DNA from: Candidatus Omnitrophota bacterium
GTDB lineage: Bacteria > Omnitrophota > Gorgyraeia > Zapsychrales > Fredricksoniimonadaceae
DNA length: 45,003 bases
Direction: 5' to 3'
NCBI GenBank assembly: GCA_002753745.1
Contig: PEAR01000004.1
Span: 1-45,003 of the forward strand
In this document: one piece after another, positions 22,419 through 31,856 of the stretch
Layout of the letters: each line of letters begins with the position of its first letter
Position numbering within the stretch: position 1 is the stretch's first letter
Program-made: the position numbers and the translations under genes
The notes under the pieces: generated by a model
What the model was told of the DNA's origin: nothing
Databases searched by the model: none
Seen by the model: the letters and a program-made list of their open reading frames with translations, nothing else

Positions 22419-23172
22419 CCACAGCCTCCACCGGCGATTGGACCACAACAATATTATCCGTATTACGCACCAGCTCGATATCAGCAAACAATCTTTTCTG
22501 GACCACGACCACTTCCTTGACCCGGCACAACTCAAGAACAGCCATAAAAGTAACGATCACTTCCATCTTGTCAGCTGCATTCTCAAAAAGCTCTTTCAAA
22601 AATATTCTCGGACGATCAACAAGGATATGAAGAATCGTATGTATCTTTTTCTCAACAGTATGTTCTTCCTTGACCACCTCATAAGAACCTTTTTCCGGTT
22701 TGTTCTGCAAGGCTGCGGTCAACGCCGTAATCAGGTCAAAGAGATTAGCCTCGAAGAAAACCTCTTTTGAATCGTCTTTTAGTTCATCAAGAGCTTCGGC
22801 ATCGACACGTCGTGGAAAAAGGTCGGATCGCTTCTCGGCGCGCAAACGCAACTCCTCAGCGGCTTCCTTAATACGCTGATATTCTTCCAGCCGGCGCACC
22901 AGCTCGACCCGGGGATCTTCGGGATCATCTTTTTCATTGGGGTCCGGAGGAAGAAGCATCCGGGACTTGATCTGCAGCAATGTCGCCGCCATGACCAGGA
23001 ATTCACCGATGCCGTCGAGATCGAGCATTTTCATCATCTCGATACACTCCAGATATTGCTCGGTGATCTGCACAATGGGGATATCGTAGATATTCACCTC
23101 ATTCTTGCGAATAAGGTACAACAGCAAATCCAAAGGGCCTTCGAACATGTCCAGCTGGAACTTATAGCTCAT
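22405..23172 (-). CDS. scpA: Segregation and condensation protein ScpA
   Basis: 255 residues from the ATG at 23172; the frame upstream to 23184 begins with TTG. ScpA is the kleisin that bridges SMC heads. The N-terminal motif YKFQLDMFEGPLDLLLYLIRKNEVNIYDIPI and the following QITEQYLECIEMMKMLDLDGIGEFLVMAATLLQIKSRMLLP are hallmark sequences. The C-terminal winged-helix region runs through FLKELFENAADKMEVIVTFMAVLELCRVKEV. scpB and smc are absent from the window. It lies 14 bp after trpS. Confidence 0.95.
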   Translation of the reverse strand: MSYKFQLDMFEGPLDLLLYLIRKNEVNIYDIPIVQITEQYLECIEMMKMLDLDGIGEFLVMAATLLQIKSRMLLPPDPNEKDDPEDPRVELVRRLEEYQRIKEAAEELRLRAEKRSDLFPRRVDAEALDELKDDSKEVFFEANLFDLITALTAALQNKPEKGSYEVVKEEHTVEKKIHTILHILVDRPRIFLKELFENAADKMEVIVTFMAVLELCRVKEVVVVQKRLFADIELVRNTDNIVVVQSPVEAVDGRA

Positions 23173-23186
23173 GCGGAACCCCAAGA

Positions 23187-24167
23187 TTAAAAAACGGCTT
23201 TACGAACCTCAGCCATTGTTTGTGCAGCTTCGTTGCGGGCGCGGACAGCTCCTTTTTTAAGGACCTCATCCAAAAAAGCACGGTCTTCACCGAACTTAAG
23301 ACGTTTCTCGCGTACAGGCCTAAGATATTCGATCACAGCGTCGGCCAATTGTTTTTTGCAATCCGTACAGCCTTTCAAAGCGCCTTCGCACCAGGCTCGC
23401 GCGTCCATTGTTTGGGCAGGTAAAAAAGTCTTGTAATAACTAAAGACATTGCAAACATCAGGATGACCGGGATCCTTTAAACGCAACCGCTGAGGATCCG
23501 TGATCATATTCTTAACCTTAGCCTGAATTTCTTCGGGCGTGTCAACGAGGTTGATCGTATTGCCATAACTTTTTGACATCTTACGGCTGTCAAGCCCCAT
23601 CAAACGGGCGGTCGTATCAAGGATGGGCTTACAATCTTTAAAAAGATCAACGCCATACATCGAGTTAAAACGTCGGCTGATCTCGCGCGTCAGTTCCAAA
23701 TGCGGAAGCTGATCCTCACCGATAGGGACTTCATCAGCCTTGTAAAGAAGGATATCCGCTGCCTGAAGCACCGGATAACCCAGGAAAGCATAGGTCTGAA
23801 GGTCTCGCGACGTAATCTCGCGTAGTTGTTCTTTATAGGTAGGATTGCGCTCCAGCCAGCCCAGCGGCGTCAGACAGGAAAGGAACATCTGCAGCTCAAG
23901 ATGCTCGGGAACATCAGATTGAACAAAAACAATGGCGCGCTCGGGATCGACACCGCAAGCCAGCCAGTCGGCACACATCTCATACACGTAAGAACGGATA
24001 TTTTTACTCTGCTCATACTCACCCATCAGCGCATGCCAGTCTACAATAGAATAAACGCAATGATGCGTATCCTGCAAACGGACCCAGTTATGCAAAGCGC
24101 CGACCAGATGACCAAGATGAAGCTTACCCGTCGGACGCATTCCGCTGAAAACGCGTTTTAGGGTCAT
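23187..24167 (-). CDS. trpS: Tryptophan-tRNA ligase
   Basis: 326 residues, typical for bacterial TrpRS. The class I signatures are HLGH (17-20, in SGMRPTGKLHLGHLVGAL) and KMSKS, with QAADILLYKADEVPIGEDQ binding Trp and the adenylate. It starts with an ATGA overlap with infB, so translation is coupled. A solo trpS inside a nusA-infB operon is less common than the usual rbfA-truB neighbours. Confidence 0.97.
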   Translation of the reverse strand: MTLKRVFSGMRPTGKLHLGHLVGALHNWVRLQDTHHCVYSIVDWHALMGEYEQSKNIRSYVYEMCADWLACGVDPERAIVFVQSDVPEHLELQMFLSCLTPLGWLERNPTYKEQLREITSRDLQTYAFLGYPVLQAADILLYKADEVPIGEDQLPHLELTREISRRFNSMYGVDLFKDCKPILDTTARLMGLDSRKMSKSYGNTINLVDTPEEIQAKVKNMITDPQRLRLKDPGHPDVCNVFSYYKTFLPAQTMDARAWCEGALKGCTDCKKQLADAVIEYLRPVREKRLKFGEDRAFLDEVLKKGAVRARNEAAQTMAEVRKAVF

Positions 24168-26638
24168 AACTTCCTTGCGATATTCTCGATCTCAAAAGCT
24201 TCAATGACATCGCCGGGCTCGTAGGCATCGTACTTATCCACCGCCATGCCGCATTCAAAGCCTTCCCCGACCTCTTTAACATCATCTTTAAACCGTTTAA
24301 GAGTCACGAGCTTGCCCGTATGGACAACGACCCCGTTACGCATCACGTCGACATTGAGCTTCGTGCGCATCTTGCCCTTAAGCATCATACACCCGGCCAC
24401 GATGCCCGATTTCGTAAGCTTGAAGACCTGGCGAACTTCGGCCCGCGCCAGGAAATGGCGTTTGGTATCAGGCTTCAGCATTCCCTCGAGGGCACCCCTG
24501 ATGTCGTCGACAATATCGTAAATGACATTATAACGGCGAACTTCAACAGGTGTTTTTTCAAGTTCATCATTAGCGGTTGCGCTCTTACCAACATTGAACG
24601 CAATAATAATAGCTTTGGAGACATGAGCCAGGATGATATCCGACGGATTAACTTCTCCCACGCCACAATGTATAAACTTGATCGCGACTTCCTTGCTTTC
24701 GCTTGGAACTTTCTCCAACGCGGTGCGCAGCGCCCCGACGGAACCCTGCACATCGCCCTTAATGATGACGTTAAGTTCACGCACATCGCCTGCGGCATGT
24801 TTGGCAAAAAGAGCTTCCAGCGTGATCTTGGAAGTTTCTCTTAAACGGTCAGTTTTGATCTTCTCTTCGCGGACAGAAGCGATCTCCCTTGCGGCTTTCT
24901 CATTTTCCATCACGAAGAATTTCTCACCAGCCTCCGGAACCCCGGCAAGACCCAGGATCTCAACAGGCATACACGGCCCCGCGGACTTAACCTGACGCTT
25001 ATGATCGTCGAACAAAGCCTTAACCTTGGAGCAATACGGACCGACAACGATAATATCGCCCTCGCGTAAAGTCCCGCTCTGCACGATCAGGGTCGCCAAA
25101 GCGCCTTTACCGGTACTCATATGCGCTTCGACCACGATCCCCGCCGCTTTCTTGTCGGGATTCGCTTTTAACTGAAGCATTTCAGATTCCAGAAGGATCA
25201 TTTCGAGCAGATTATCCAACCCTTCACCTGTATGCGCAGAAACCGGAACCACAATGACTTTTCCACCCCATTCTTCAGGCATCAAGTCATGTTCCATCAA
25301 CTGTTTCTTGACCATATCTGGATTGGCATCAGGAAGATCTATCTTATTTAAAGCAACGACGACCGGTACATGGGCAGCGCGGGCATGATCAATAGCCTCT
25401 TCAGTCTGAGGCATGATCCCTTCGTTAGCCGCAATAACCAGAACAACGATATCCGTGATATGCGCACCGCGTGACCGCATCGCTGTAAACGCAGCATGGC
25501 CGGGCGTATCCATAAAAGTAATTGTCCCACGAGGAACCTTGACAGAATAAGCGCGAATGTGCTGAGTAATCCCGCCGTGCTCCGTATCAACAACCTTGGT
25601 TTTCCGGATCGCATCTAGCAAGGATGTCTTACCATGATCAACATGCCCCATGAACGTAACAACCGGAGCTCGAGGCTGAAGAAGGGAAGGATCTTCCTGC
25701 TCCTTAACATGATCAGCAACAAGCTGATCCTCCTGCGACTTGACCTCCACCAGATTATAACCCGCTTCAAGACAAATCTTACGAACAATATCTTCGCCGA
25801 GATTCTGGTTGATATTGGCAAAGACCCCCATCCCCATTAAGGATTTAAGGACTACATTTACTTTTTGCTGCAATTTAAACGCCAGATCACCCACCGTGAC
25901 CGGGAGCTTGATATCAAGATCCTTTAAAGGACCGTCAAATTTTGGTGAAGCAGCAGGCGCCGCCGATGCCGCCGATAAAGGAAGCCCCGTCTGCTCGTCG
26001 ATCTGAGGCCTGGGATCAATGGCAGCAGAACGTTCATCGCGGGTCGGTCTTTTCTTCAAAGGCTGCACAGAAACAAATGCGGGAGCCTCAGCCTGAACTT
26101 TCTTTTTCGTCACCGTAACGATTGTCTTTGTAACCTTCTTGATGATCTTGCGACCCTGATCATCAACGGTATGCTCTTCTGTTGTTTCTGTATGTCCAAC
26201 AGGCTTTAATGACGCAGCTACGGGTTCCTCCACATGCGGTTGCACGGGCTCCGGCTCTTTCGCAACGGCCAACGATACAACCGGAACGTCAATCGGCTTT
26301 TTCACAGGGACTTCAGAAAGTTTCCTTACAGTAACAACTACGGGCTTGTCCTTTGCCGGTTCTTTCTTGATGGGTTCCGGTTCTTTCTTCTTCACAACGG
26401 CCGGTTTTGCCGCTGCAGGCGCTGCCGCTTTTTTGACAGCGGGCTTTTTGACCGGTTTCTTTTCCGGCTCCTGCTTCGGTATGATGCCCTTGCTTTCAAG
26501 CTCACCTTTAAGAACCATCAATACCGCCGGACTAAGATCCTGATCATCCCCCTTGGCGCGCAGCTTGATCGCCTTCAGGGTAGATAAAATAATCTCTTCC
26601 GAAATATTGAACTGTTTCGCCAGATCTCTTACTAACAT
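24164..26638 (-). CDS. infB: Translation initiation factor IF-2
   Basis: 824 residues, normal for IF-2. The N-terminal IF2N domain ([25 protein letters not shown]) is followed by a long Lys/Pro/Ala/Glu-rich linker (about 55-240), a second IF2-associated region ([27 protein letters not shown]), then the GTPase: G1 GHVDHGKTS (331-339), TQHIRAYSV (switch I), DTPGH (G3) and NKIDLPDA (G4). Domains II to IV with [23 protein letters not shown] complete it. It brings fMet-tRNA to the 30S subunit. The ATG at 26638 has an AAAGGCGGG site. nusA lies 39 bp upstream. Confidence 0.98.
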   Translation of the reverse strand: MLVRDLAKQFNISEEIILSTLKAIKLRAKGDDQDLSPAVLMVLKGELESKGIIPKQEPEKKPVKKPAVKKAAAPAAAKPAVVKKKEPEPIKKEPAKDKPVVVTVRKLSEVPVKKPIDVPVVSLAVAKEPEPVQPHVEEPVAASLKPVGHTETTEEHTVDDQGRKIIKKVTKTIVTVTKKKVQAEAPAFVSVQPLKKRPTRDERSAAIDPRPQIDEQTGLPLSAASAAPAASPKFDGPLKDLDIKLPVTVGDLAFKLQQKVNVVLKSLMGMGVFANINQNLGEDIVRKICLEAGYNLVEVKSQEDQLVADHVKEQEDPSLLQPRAPVVTFMGHVDHGKTSLLDAIRKTKVVDTEHGGITQHIRAYSVKVPRGTITFMDTPGHAAFTAMRSRGAHITDIVVLVIAANEGIMPQTEEAIDHARAAHVPVVVALNKIDLPDANPDMVKKQLMEHDLMPEEWGGKVIVVPVSAHTGEGLDNLLEMILLESEMLQLKANPDKKAAGIVVEAHMSTGKGALATLIVQSGTLREGDIIVVGPYCSKVKALFDDHKRQVKSAGPCMPVEILGLAGVPEAGEKFFVMENEKAAREIASVREEKIKTDRLRETSKITLEALFAKHAAGDVRELNVIIKGDVQGSVGALRTALEKVPSESKEVAIKFIHCGVGEVNPSDIILAHVSKAIIIAFNVGKSATANDELEKTPVEVRRYNVIYDIVDDIRGALEGMLKPDTKRHFLARAEVRQVFKLTKSGIVAGCMMLKGKMRTKLNVDVMRNGVVVHTGKLVTLKRFKDDVKEVGEGFECGMAVDKYDAYEPGDVIEAFEIENIARKL

Positions 26639-26677
26639 AGCCCGCCTTTAAATTATCACTGCTGGGACTGTTCCCAC

Positions 26678-27748
26678 TTATTTATCATCACCGTTCGTCG
26701 CTTCATCCTTGTCGCCAACGGGGGCATCGTCATCCTGAACAACCTCTACCTGCTCAACAACTTCCTGGACCTCTTCGGTTTCCTCAGAAGCTTCCTTAAG
26801 ATTCTCTTCCCACTGTTTGGCCGAAAAGATATCTAACTCCCACCCGACCAGCTTACTGGCCAAACGGACATTCTGGCCATAGCGGCCGATCGCGATCGAC
26901 AGCTGATCGTCGGCAACGATGATATTGGCCTTCTTGTCAATGGAAAGCAACTGCATCTGCGAAATCTCCGCCGGAGAAAGTGAAGCCTGTATATATTCTT
27001 TAATATCCACAGAATAACGCACGATATCGATCTTCTCACCATGCAGTTCAGCCACGATATTCTTGACCCGCGACCCGCGCATCCCGACGCAAGCACCCAC
27101 ACAATCAACCTTGTCGTCTTTGGAATAAACTGAAATCTTAGTTCGCTCGCCGGCATCACGCGCGATTGCCTTGACCTCAATGATCCCCTCGTAAATTTCC
27201 GGGACTTCGAGCTCAAATAATCGTTTGACAAAATTAGGATGCGCGCGGGAAAGCACGATCTGCGGACCGCGAGACTCCTTCTGGACCTCGAGGATCAATG
27301 CCCGCACACGATCACCCTGCTTAAACTCTTCCTTGCCGCACAATTCGCTTCTGGGAATAATCGCCTCAGTCTTGCCCAGGTCAACGATCACGTTCCCACG
27401 GTCAAAACGGTAAACATTGCCGCTGATAATCTGCCCAAGACGCGCGCTATACTCCATATAAACCACATCTTTTTCAGCCTCACGGATCTTCTGAAAGACT
27501 ACCTGTTTGGCCGTCTGGGCCGCGATACGCCCGAATTCACTGGAACGAATTTCCTGGCCATTGGCATAGGCAATGATCTTGCCTGACTTAGGGTCCAGCT
27601 TGGCGGTAACATCCTCTTCTTTATCTACCGTCCAAACTTTCCTGGCCGCAGATGCAACAGCGGCTTCAACCGCCTGGATAAGGACCTCCTTGGCGATTCC
27701 CTTATCACGTTCGATCTGTTCCAAAATGCCCATCAATTCGCTTTCCAT
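26678..27748 (-). CDS. nusA: Transcription elongation/antitermination factor NusA
   Basis: 356 residues with AAAGGAG before the ATG. The N-terminal RNA-polymerase-binding domain (ELMGILEQIERDKGIAKEVLIQAVEAAVASAARK) is followed by an S1 domain (GNVYRFDRGNVIVDLGKTEAIIPRSE) and two KH domains (VDCVGACVGMRGSRVKNIVAELHGEKIDIVRYS; NIIVADDQLSIAIGRYGQNVRLASKLVGWELDIFS). The end is a short acidic tail with no C-terminal AR repeats, as in many bacteria outside Gammaproteobacteria. It modulates pausing and termination. rimP upstream and infB downstream follow the conserved order. Confidence 0.97.
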   Translation of the reverse strand: MESELMGILEQIERDKGIAKEVLIQAVEAAVASAARKVWTVDKEEDVTAKLDPKSGKIIAYANGQEIRSSEFGRIAAQTAKQVVFQKIREAEKDVVYMEYSARLGQIISGNVYRFDRGNVIVDLGKTEAIIPRSELCGKEEFKQGDRVRALILEVQKESRGPQIVLSRAHPNFVKRLFELEVPEIYEGIIEVKAIARDAGERTKISVYSKDDKVDCVGACVGMRGSRVKNIVAELHGEKIDIVRYSVDIKEYIQASLSPAEISQMQLLSIDKKANIIVADDQLSIAIGRYGQNVRLASKLVGWELDIFSAKQWEENLKEASEETEEVQEVVEQVEVVQDDDAPVGDKDEATNGDDK

Positions 27749-27762
27749 AAAACTCCTTTGTA

Positions 27763-28227
27763 CTAACTGATAATTTGCTTGGCCTTGTCTATCTTCTCTA
27801 TTCCGATGATCAATTCACCGAATTTTGACTCTACGAGGATCTCGGCATCACGCACGCCCTTGACTACACCGTCCATCTCAAGCTTTTCTGCGACCCGTTC
27901 TTTCAGATACAAATGAACATGGCGGCCGATCGAACGACGAAAGTCCTGAACTGTTTTGATCGGTCTGTCCAACCCCGGCGATGAAACCTCCAGCGTGTAG
28001 TGATCACCCAGCTTCATCACTTCATAAAGATCTTTATCCAAACGGTGATTAAGCCGTGTACATTCCTCGATCCCAATGCCTCCTGTCGGAAGATCTGCCA
28101 GAAGCTCAATGTAAATATTTTCGTTATAAGCTCTAACTGTCAACTCAACAAGTTCAAGCCCCAGCTCGACACATATCGGCTGAGCGAATTTAAAAACTTC
28201 CTCACGTAAAACATCTATCCTGATCAT
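27763..28227 (-). CDS. rimP: Ribosome maturation factor RimP
   Basis: 154 residues, normal length. RimP helps assemble the 30S subunit. Visible are the strand pattern LGLELVELTVRAYNENIYIELLADLPTGGIGIEECTRLNHRLDK, the hallmark YTLEVSSPGLDRPIKTVQDFRR, and a C-terminal SH3-like part (VAEKLEMDGVVKGVRDAEILVE). It stands directly before nusA with a gap of 14 bp, the standard position. Confidence 0.95.
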   Translation of the reverse strand: MIRIDVLREEVFKFAQPICVELGLELVELTVRAYNENIYIELLADLPTGGIGIEECTRLNHRLDKDLYEVMKLGDHYTLEVSSPGLDRPIKTVQDFRRSIGRHVHLYLKERVAEKLEMDGVVKGVRDAEILVESKFGELIIGIEKIDKAKQIIS

Positions 28228-28247
28228 AACAAACCTGATCTATAGCG

Positions 28248-29441
28248 CTATTTCCCGACAACGGCCAGCAGCGCTTTAATCCTATCAACCGCTTTGTCCC
28301 TGGAGACGACCTCGACGGCATTGGAGGCGCGATGTTTGATCTCGACGTTCCCTTCCGTCAGACCGCGCTTGCCGATAGTAATACGGTAAGGAATACCGAT
28401 CAGATCAGCGTCGTTAAACTTGCGTCCGGCGCTCTCTTCTCGGTTGTCCATTAAAACATCAATATGGCTTTTTGTCAACTCATCATAATAAGAAGACGCC
28501 AGCGCCATGACTTCTGGGTCATTAAGCTGTAGCGGCAAAAGCGCAACCGTGAAGGGTGCAACCTCAACCGGCCACTGGATCCCCTTCTCATCATGATGAG
28601 TTTCGATGATAGTCGCGATCAAACGGCTTACCCCGATACCGTAACAGCCCATAATGATCGGGTTTTGCTTACCATGCTCATCCAGAAAAACAGCGCTCAA
28701 GGCTTCGGAATATTTGGTTCCCAGCTGAAAAATATGCCCAACTTCGATACATTGGCGCTCAACGCCATTCTCATCCAGTGCCTTATCCTCTCCGATCGCA
28801 GCCGGGACCAGGAATTCATGAGACAAACGTCCCCCCATCGCCCCGGTATCCGCCTCGGCAATGATTGGTTTTAACCCGCAACGGGCAAAAATACGGGTAT
28901 ATGCCCCATACATCGCATCATAATTCTTTTTAAGGCCCTCAACAGAGGTGTCAAAGCTGTACGCATCCTTCATGATAAACTCGCAGGCACGCACCACACC
29001 AAAACGGGGACGCGTTTCATCACGAAATTTAGTCTGGATCTGATACAGGGTTAATGGAAGCTGGCGATAGGACTGCACAAAAGATTTCACCAAGTCTGTT
29101 ATAATCTCCTCATGCGTCGGCCCAAGACACATCAACTGACCTTTTTTGTTCTTAAAACGGATCATCACCTCTTCAAGCGTTTTATCACGACCGGTCTGCT
29201 GCCAGAGGTCCATGGGATGAATCGCCGGCATCAACAACTCATGAGCGCCGGCGCCATCCATTTCCTCGCGGATAATATTCTCGATCTTCTTGAGAACTTT
29301 CCAGCCAAGCGGCAGATAAGAATAGACGCCGGATGTCAGCATATGCACCAGTCCCGCCCGCAGCAAAAGCTGATGGCTGACAGCCTCGGTCCCAACAGGA
29401 ACCTCTTTTAATGTAGGAATGAAATATTTAGACCAAAGCAT
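28248..29441 (-). CDS. proS: Proline-tRNA ligase lacking the editing insertion
   Basis: 397 residues from the ATG at 29441, which has AAGGAA upstream; the longer frame to 29597 runs inside the ATPase gene. Class II motifs: HQLLLRAGLVHMLTSGVYSYLPLGWKVLKKI (motif 1), FRDETRPRFGVVRACEFIMKDAYSF (motif 2) and the GCYGIGVSRLIA motif 3, then a C-terminal anticodon-binding domain (VALLPLQLND, NREESAGRKFNDADLIGIPYRITIG). Bacterial ProRS is usually about 570 residues with a cis-editing INS domain between motifs 2 and 3. Here SHEFLVPAAIGEDKAL runs almost straight to VGHIFQLGTKYSEA, so INS is absent, as in alphaproteobacterial enzymes. Removal of mischarged Ala-tRNA would need a separate deacylase. Confidence 0.96.
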   Translation of the reverse strand: MLWSKYFIPTLKEVPVGTEAVSHQLLLRAGLVHMLTSGVYSYLPLGWKVLKKIENIIREEMDGAGAHELLMPAIHPMDLWQQTGRDKTLEEVMIRFKNKKGQLMCLGPTHEEIITDLVKSFVQSYRQLPLTLYQIQTKFRDETRPRFGVVRACEFIMKDAYSFDTSVEGLKKNYDAMYGAYTRIFARCGLKPIIAEADTGAMGGRLSHEFLVPAAIGEDKALDENGVERQCIEVGHIFQLGTKYSEALSAVFLDEHGKQNPIIMGCYGIGVSRLIATIIETHHDEKGIQWPVEVAPFTVALLPLQLNDPEVMALASSYYDELTKSHIDVLMDNREESAGRKFNDADLIGIPYRITIGKRGLTEGNVEIKHRASNAVEVVSRDKAVDRIKALLAVVGK

Positions 29442-29454
29442 AAAAAGTTCCTTA

Positions 29455-30732
29455 CTATTGTAGAAATTCCTGCGGCAAACGCACATTACGTTTGGCAAAT
29501 TTGTCGGCAAACGACGGCAATTTACGGGCCATGGTCCAGTGACCATGAACTTTGCCGTTTTCTTCGACACGTTCCTGTTTGAATTTAAAAATATCATCCA
29601 GTGTTACCCGGTCTGACTCTTTATCATAGCGCAGGTCGGTGATATTGACTACTCGGCGGACCCCGTCCATGAAAAGTTCACTGTACACCAAAAGATCGAC
29701 AGACGTTGCGATCTGCCGGCGGATCTGATCGCCGCTCAGACGAATCCCGGACATCAGCATCATCGTGATCATCCGGTTAAAACATTCTTCCGGCGAATCG
29801 GCATGAACGATCGCCAGAGTTCCTGAATGCCCGGAGCTGATGGACTGGATCATATCCAGGATCTCCTCACCACGGACTTCTCCCAGAATAATCCGATCAG
29901 GACGCATGCGAAGGGAATTAATGAAGAGGTCCCGGATCGTTACCGCGCCTTTCCCCTCAATATTCGAGGCTTTAGACTGCAACCCCACCACATGCTCCTG
30001 CAGCAGGCGAAGCTCCGACGTATCCTCAATCGTGATGATGCGTTCATCTTCAGGAATATGCCGCGAGAGGACATTCAGAATCGTTGTCTTACCGCAACCT
30101 GTCGCGCCGCAAAAGACCACATTAAGTTTAGCCTTGACTGCCGCGATCAGAAAAACCGCCATCGCCCGGTTCAATGTTCCCAGCTCAACCAAGTTCTCGA
30201 TCGTTGAAATGTCCCTCGAAAACTTGCGAATGGTCAACACCGGTCCCACCATAGAGCAGGGCGGCAGCAGGATGTTCACACGCGACCCGTCTGTCAGTGA
30301 GAAATCCACATAAGGCGACGATTCATCCACCCGGCGGGAAGTGCCTGAAGCGGCCATCAATTTTTGAATCGTGTGCAGCAAATGAGCATTGTCGTCGAAC
30401 TTAACGCCCGTCAAATACATCTTTCCAGCCTTCTGCGCGTACACCTGACGGTAGCCGTTGATCATGATCTCCGTCACATCCTTATCTTCAAGCAACGGAC
30501 GGATCGGTCCCAGGCTCATGACAGAACTGGCGATCTCACGAATTAACCGAGTTCGATCCTCGAATGGAATCGTCATATCGCTTTCCCGGCAAAGCGACGT
30601 GATGGCATTGTCTACATACATGCGCATCTGATCGTCATTGAGCTTATCTTTGACCTTAATAAAATCGGTCTTGGCGATCAAATGATGATGCAGCCTGGCT
30701 TTAATCTCATCATAATCACTGGTCATCGGCAT
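29455..30732 (-). CDS. CpaF/TadA-family secretion ATPase without neighbouring Tad genes
   Basis: 425 residues from the ATG at 30732; the frame to 30747 uses TTG, and ATG 30726 is an alternative. The family is shown by LGPIRPLLEDKDVTEIMINGYRQVYAQKAGK, the N-terminal RRVDESSPYVDFSLTDGSRVNILLPP, Walker A CGATGCGKTTILNVLS, an Asp box TIEDTSELRL, RMRPDRIILGEVRGEEILDMIQSISSGHSGTLAIVHADSPEE with Walker B and His box. It would be a hexameric motor for Tad pili or type II/IV secretion. No other tad/cpa gene is nearby; it lies between rseP and proS in a biosynthetic operon. All catalytic residues are present. The partner machinery must be elsewhere. Confidence 0.92.
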   Translation of the reverse strand: MPMTSDYDEIKARLHHHLIAKTDFIKVKDKLNDDQMRMYVDNAITSLCRESDMTIPFEDRTRLIREIASSVMSLGPIRPLLEDKDVTEIMINGYRQVYAQKAGKMYLTGVKFDDNAHLLHTIQKLMAASGTSRRVDESSPYVDFSLTDGSRVNILLPPCSMVGPVLTIRKFSRDISTIENLVELGTLNRAMAVFLIAAVKAKLNVVFCGATGCGKTTILNVLSRHIPEDERIITIEDTSELRLLQEHVVGLQSKASNIEGKGAVTIRDLFINSLRMRPDRIILGEVRGEEILDMIQSISSGHSGTLAIVHADSPEECFNRMITMMLMSGIRLSGDQIRRQIATSVDLLVYSELFMDGVRRVVNITDLRYDKESDRVTLDDIFKFKQERVEENGKVHGHWTMARKLPSFADKFAKRNVRLPQEFLQ

Positions 30733-30743
30733 ACAGGCATCCC

Positions 30744-31856
30744 TCAATGGAATAATTTGATAATTTTATCGATCAACCCAATACGCTCGAAATCAAGATA
30801 AAAAACAAAAACAGCGAGGGCGATGAACAACCCGAACCCGATCCTGGCGATCATTTCCTCAGTCGAGGCCGAAAGCGGCTTGCCCCTGAGCTTCTCCAGG
30901 CCAAGGTAAGCCAGATGTCCGCCATCCAGAGGGATAACCGGCAAAAGATTAAAGATCGCCAGGCTCGCACTGATAACGCCAACGACATGCAGAACAACCG
31001 AAACGCCGATACCGGCCGCCAGTTTGATAATAATGAATATCCCGATGAGCCCTGTCATGCCTTCCCTGGCAGAACGTTGTCCGGAAACCATTTCCCATAA
31101 AGCGCTGTAGGTCCTGGCCGTAATACTCCACAATTCCTCAGCCGCCTTGCCCCAGGCGCCGATAAATCCGTATTTCCTGACCACCAGCTTATCTGCTGAA
31201 GATATTTCCGGCGGCTGAATACCGATACGGCTGACATTATGTTCACGCCCGAACATATCTTTTGATTTCTGCATCTCAGGCGTCAGTCCAATAATCACCT
31301 CATGTCCCCCTCGAGTCAGCGTTACCTTAAGCTGATGCTCTCCGGCACCGGATATATAATCCTGCATATCCGCCCAATTGGCAAAAACATGACCATCAGC
31401 AGATAGGATATGATCTCCAGACATCAAACCCGCCTTTTGGGCCGGAGAACCCGCGACAATTTTACCGATAAGAGCAGGAACTTTCTTCTGCGTGGCATCC
31501 ATATCAATGAACCCGATCATGAATACCAAAACAAAACACAAATAAGCCAGCGCATAATTGATCACCGGCCCCATCAGAACGATCAACGCGCGGTGGCCTG
31601 CAGACTTAGAAAAATATTCATCCCCAGCCCCCTTGCACTGTGCGCGCTCGTCACCCGACATTTTAACAAATCCCCCGAGTGGAATGGCGCACAGACAATA
31701 TTCTGTACCCTGGGAGGTCCAGGAATAGATTTTTGGCCCAAAACCAAGCGCAAATTGCTCAACCTTGACCCCAAACTTTCGGGCCGTCAGAAAATGTCCC
31801 CCTTCGTGAACTAAAATTAAAACACTTAAAATTAAAATAAATAGAAGAACGATCAT
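30744..31856 (-). CDS. rseP: Site-2 zinc metalloprotease RseP
   Basis: 370 residues. The zinc site is HEGGH (residues 17-21) in the first membrane helix. A PDZ domain lies at about 128-200 (KVPALIGKIVAGSPAQKAGLMSGDHILSADG), and the last helices contain FNLLPVIPLDGGHLAYLGLEKLRG, the LDG motif that completes the zinc site. The protease cuts membrane-embedded anti-sigma factors and signal peptides. It overlaps dxr as ATGA, the conserved dxr-rseP pair of bacterial isoprenoid and envelope operons. It is one PDZ domain shorter than E. coli RseP (450). Confidence 0.95.
   Translation of the reverse strand: MIVLLFILILSVLILVHEGGHFLTARKFGVKVEQFALGFGPKIYSWTSQGTEYCLCAIPLGGFVKMSGDERAQCKGAGDEYFSKSAGHRALIVLMGPVINYALAYLCFVLVFMIGFIDMDATQKKVPALIGKIVAGSPAQKAGLMSGDHILSADGHVFANWADMQDYISGAGEHQLKVTLTRGGHEVIIGLTPEMQKSKDMFGREHNVSRIGIQPPEISSADKLVVRKYGFIGAWGKAAEELWSITARTYSALWEMVSGQRSAREGMTGLIGIFIIIKLAAGIGVSVVLHVVGVISASLAIFNLLPVIPLDGGHLAYLGLEKLRGKPLSASTEEMIARIGFGLFIALAVFVFYLDFERIGLIDKIIKLFH

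Noticed and set aside
25900-26600. Plus-strand open frames opposite the 5' half of infB
   Set aside because: They mirror the Lys/Pro/Ala-rich linker of IF-2 and show Arg/Phe/Gly-rich artefact composition.
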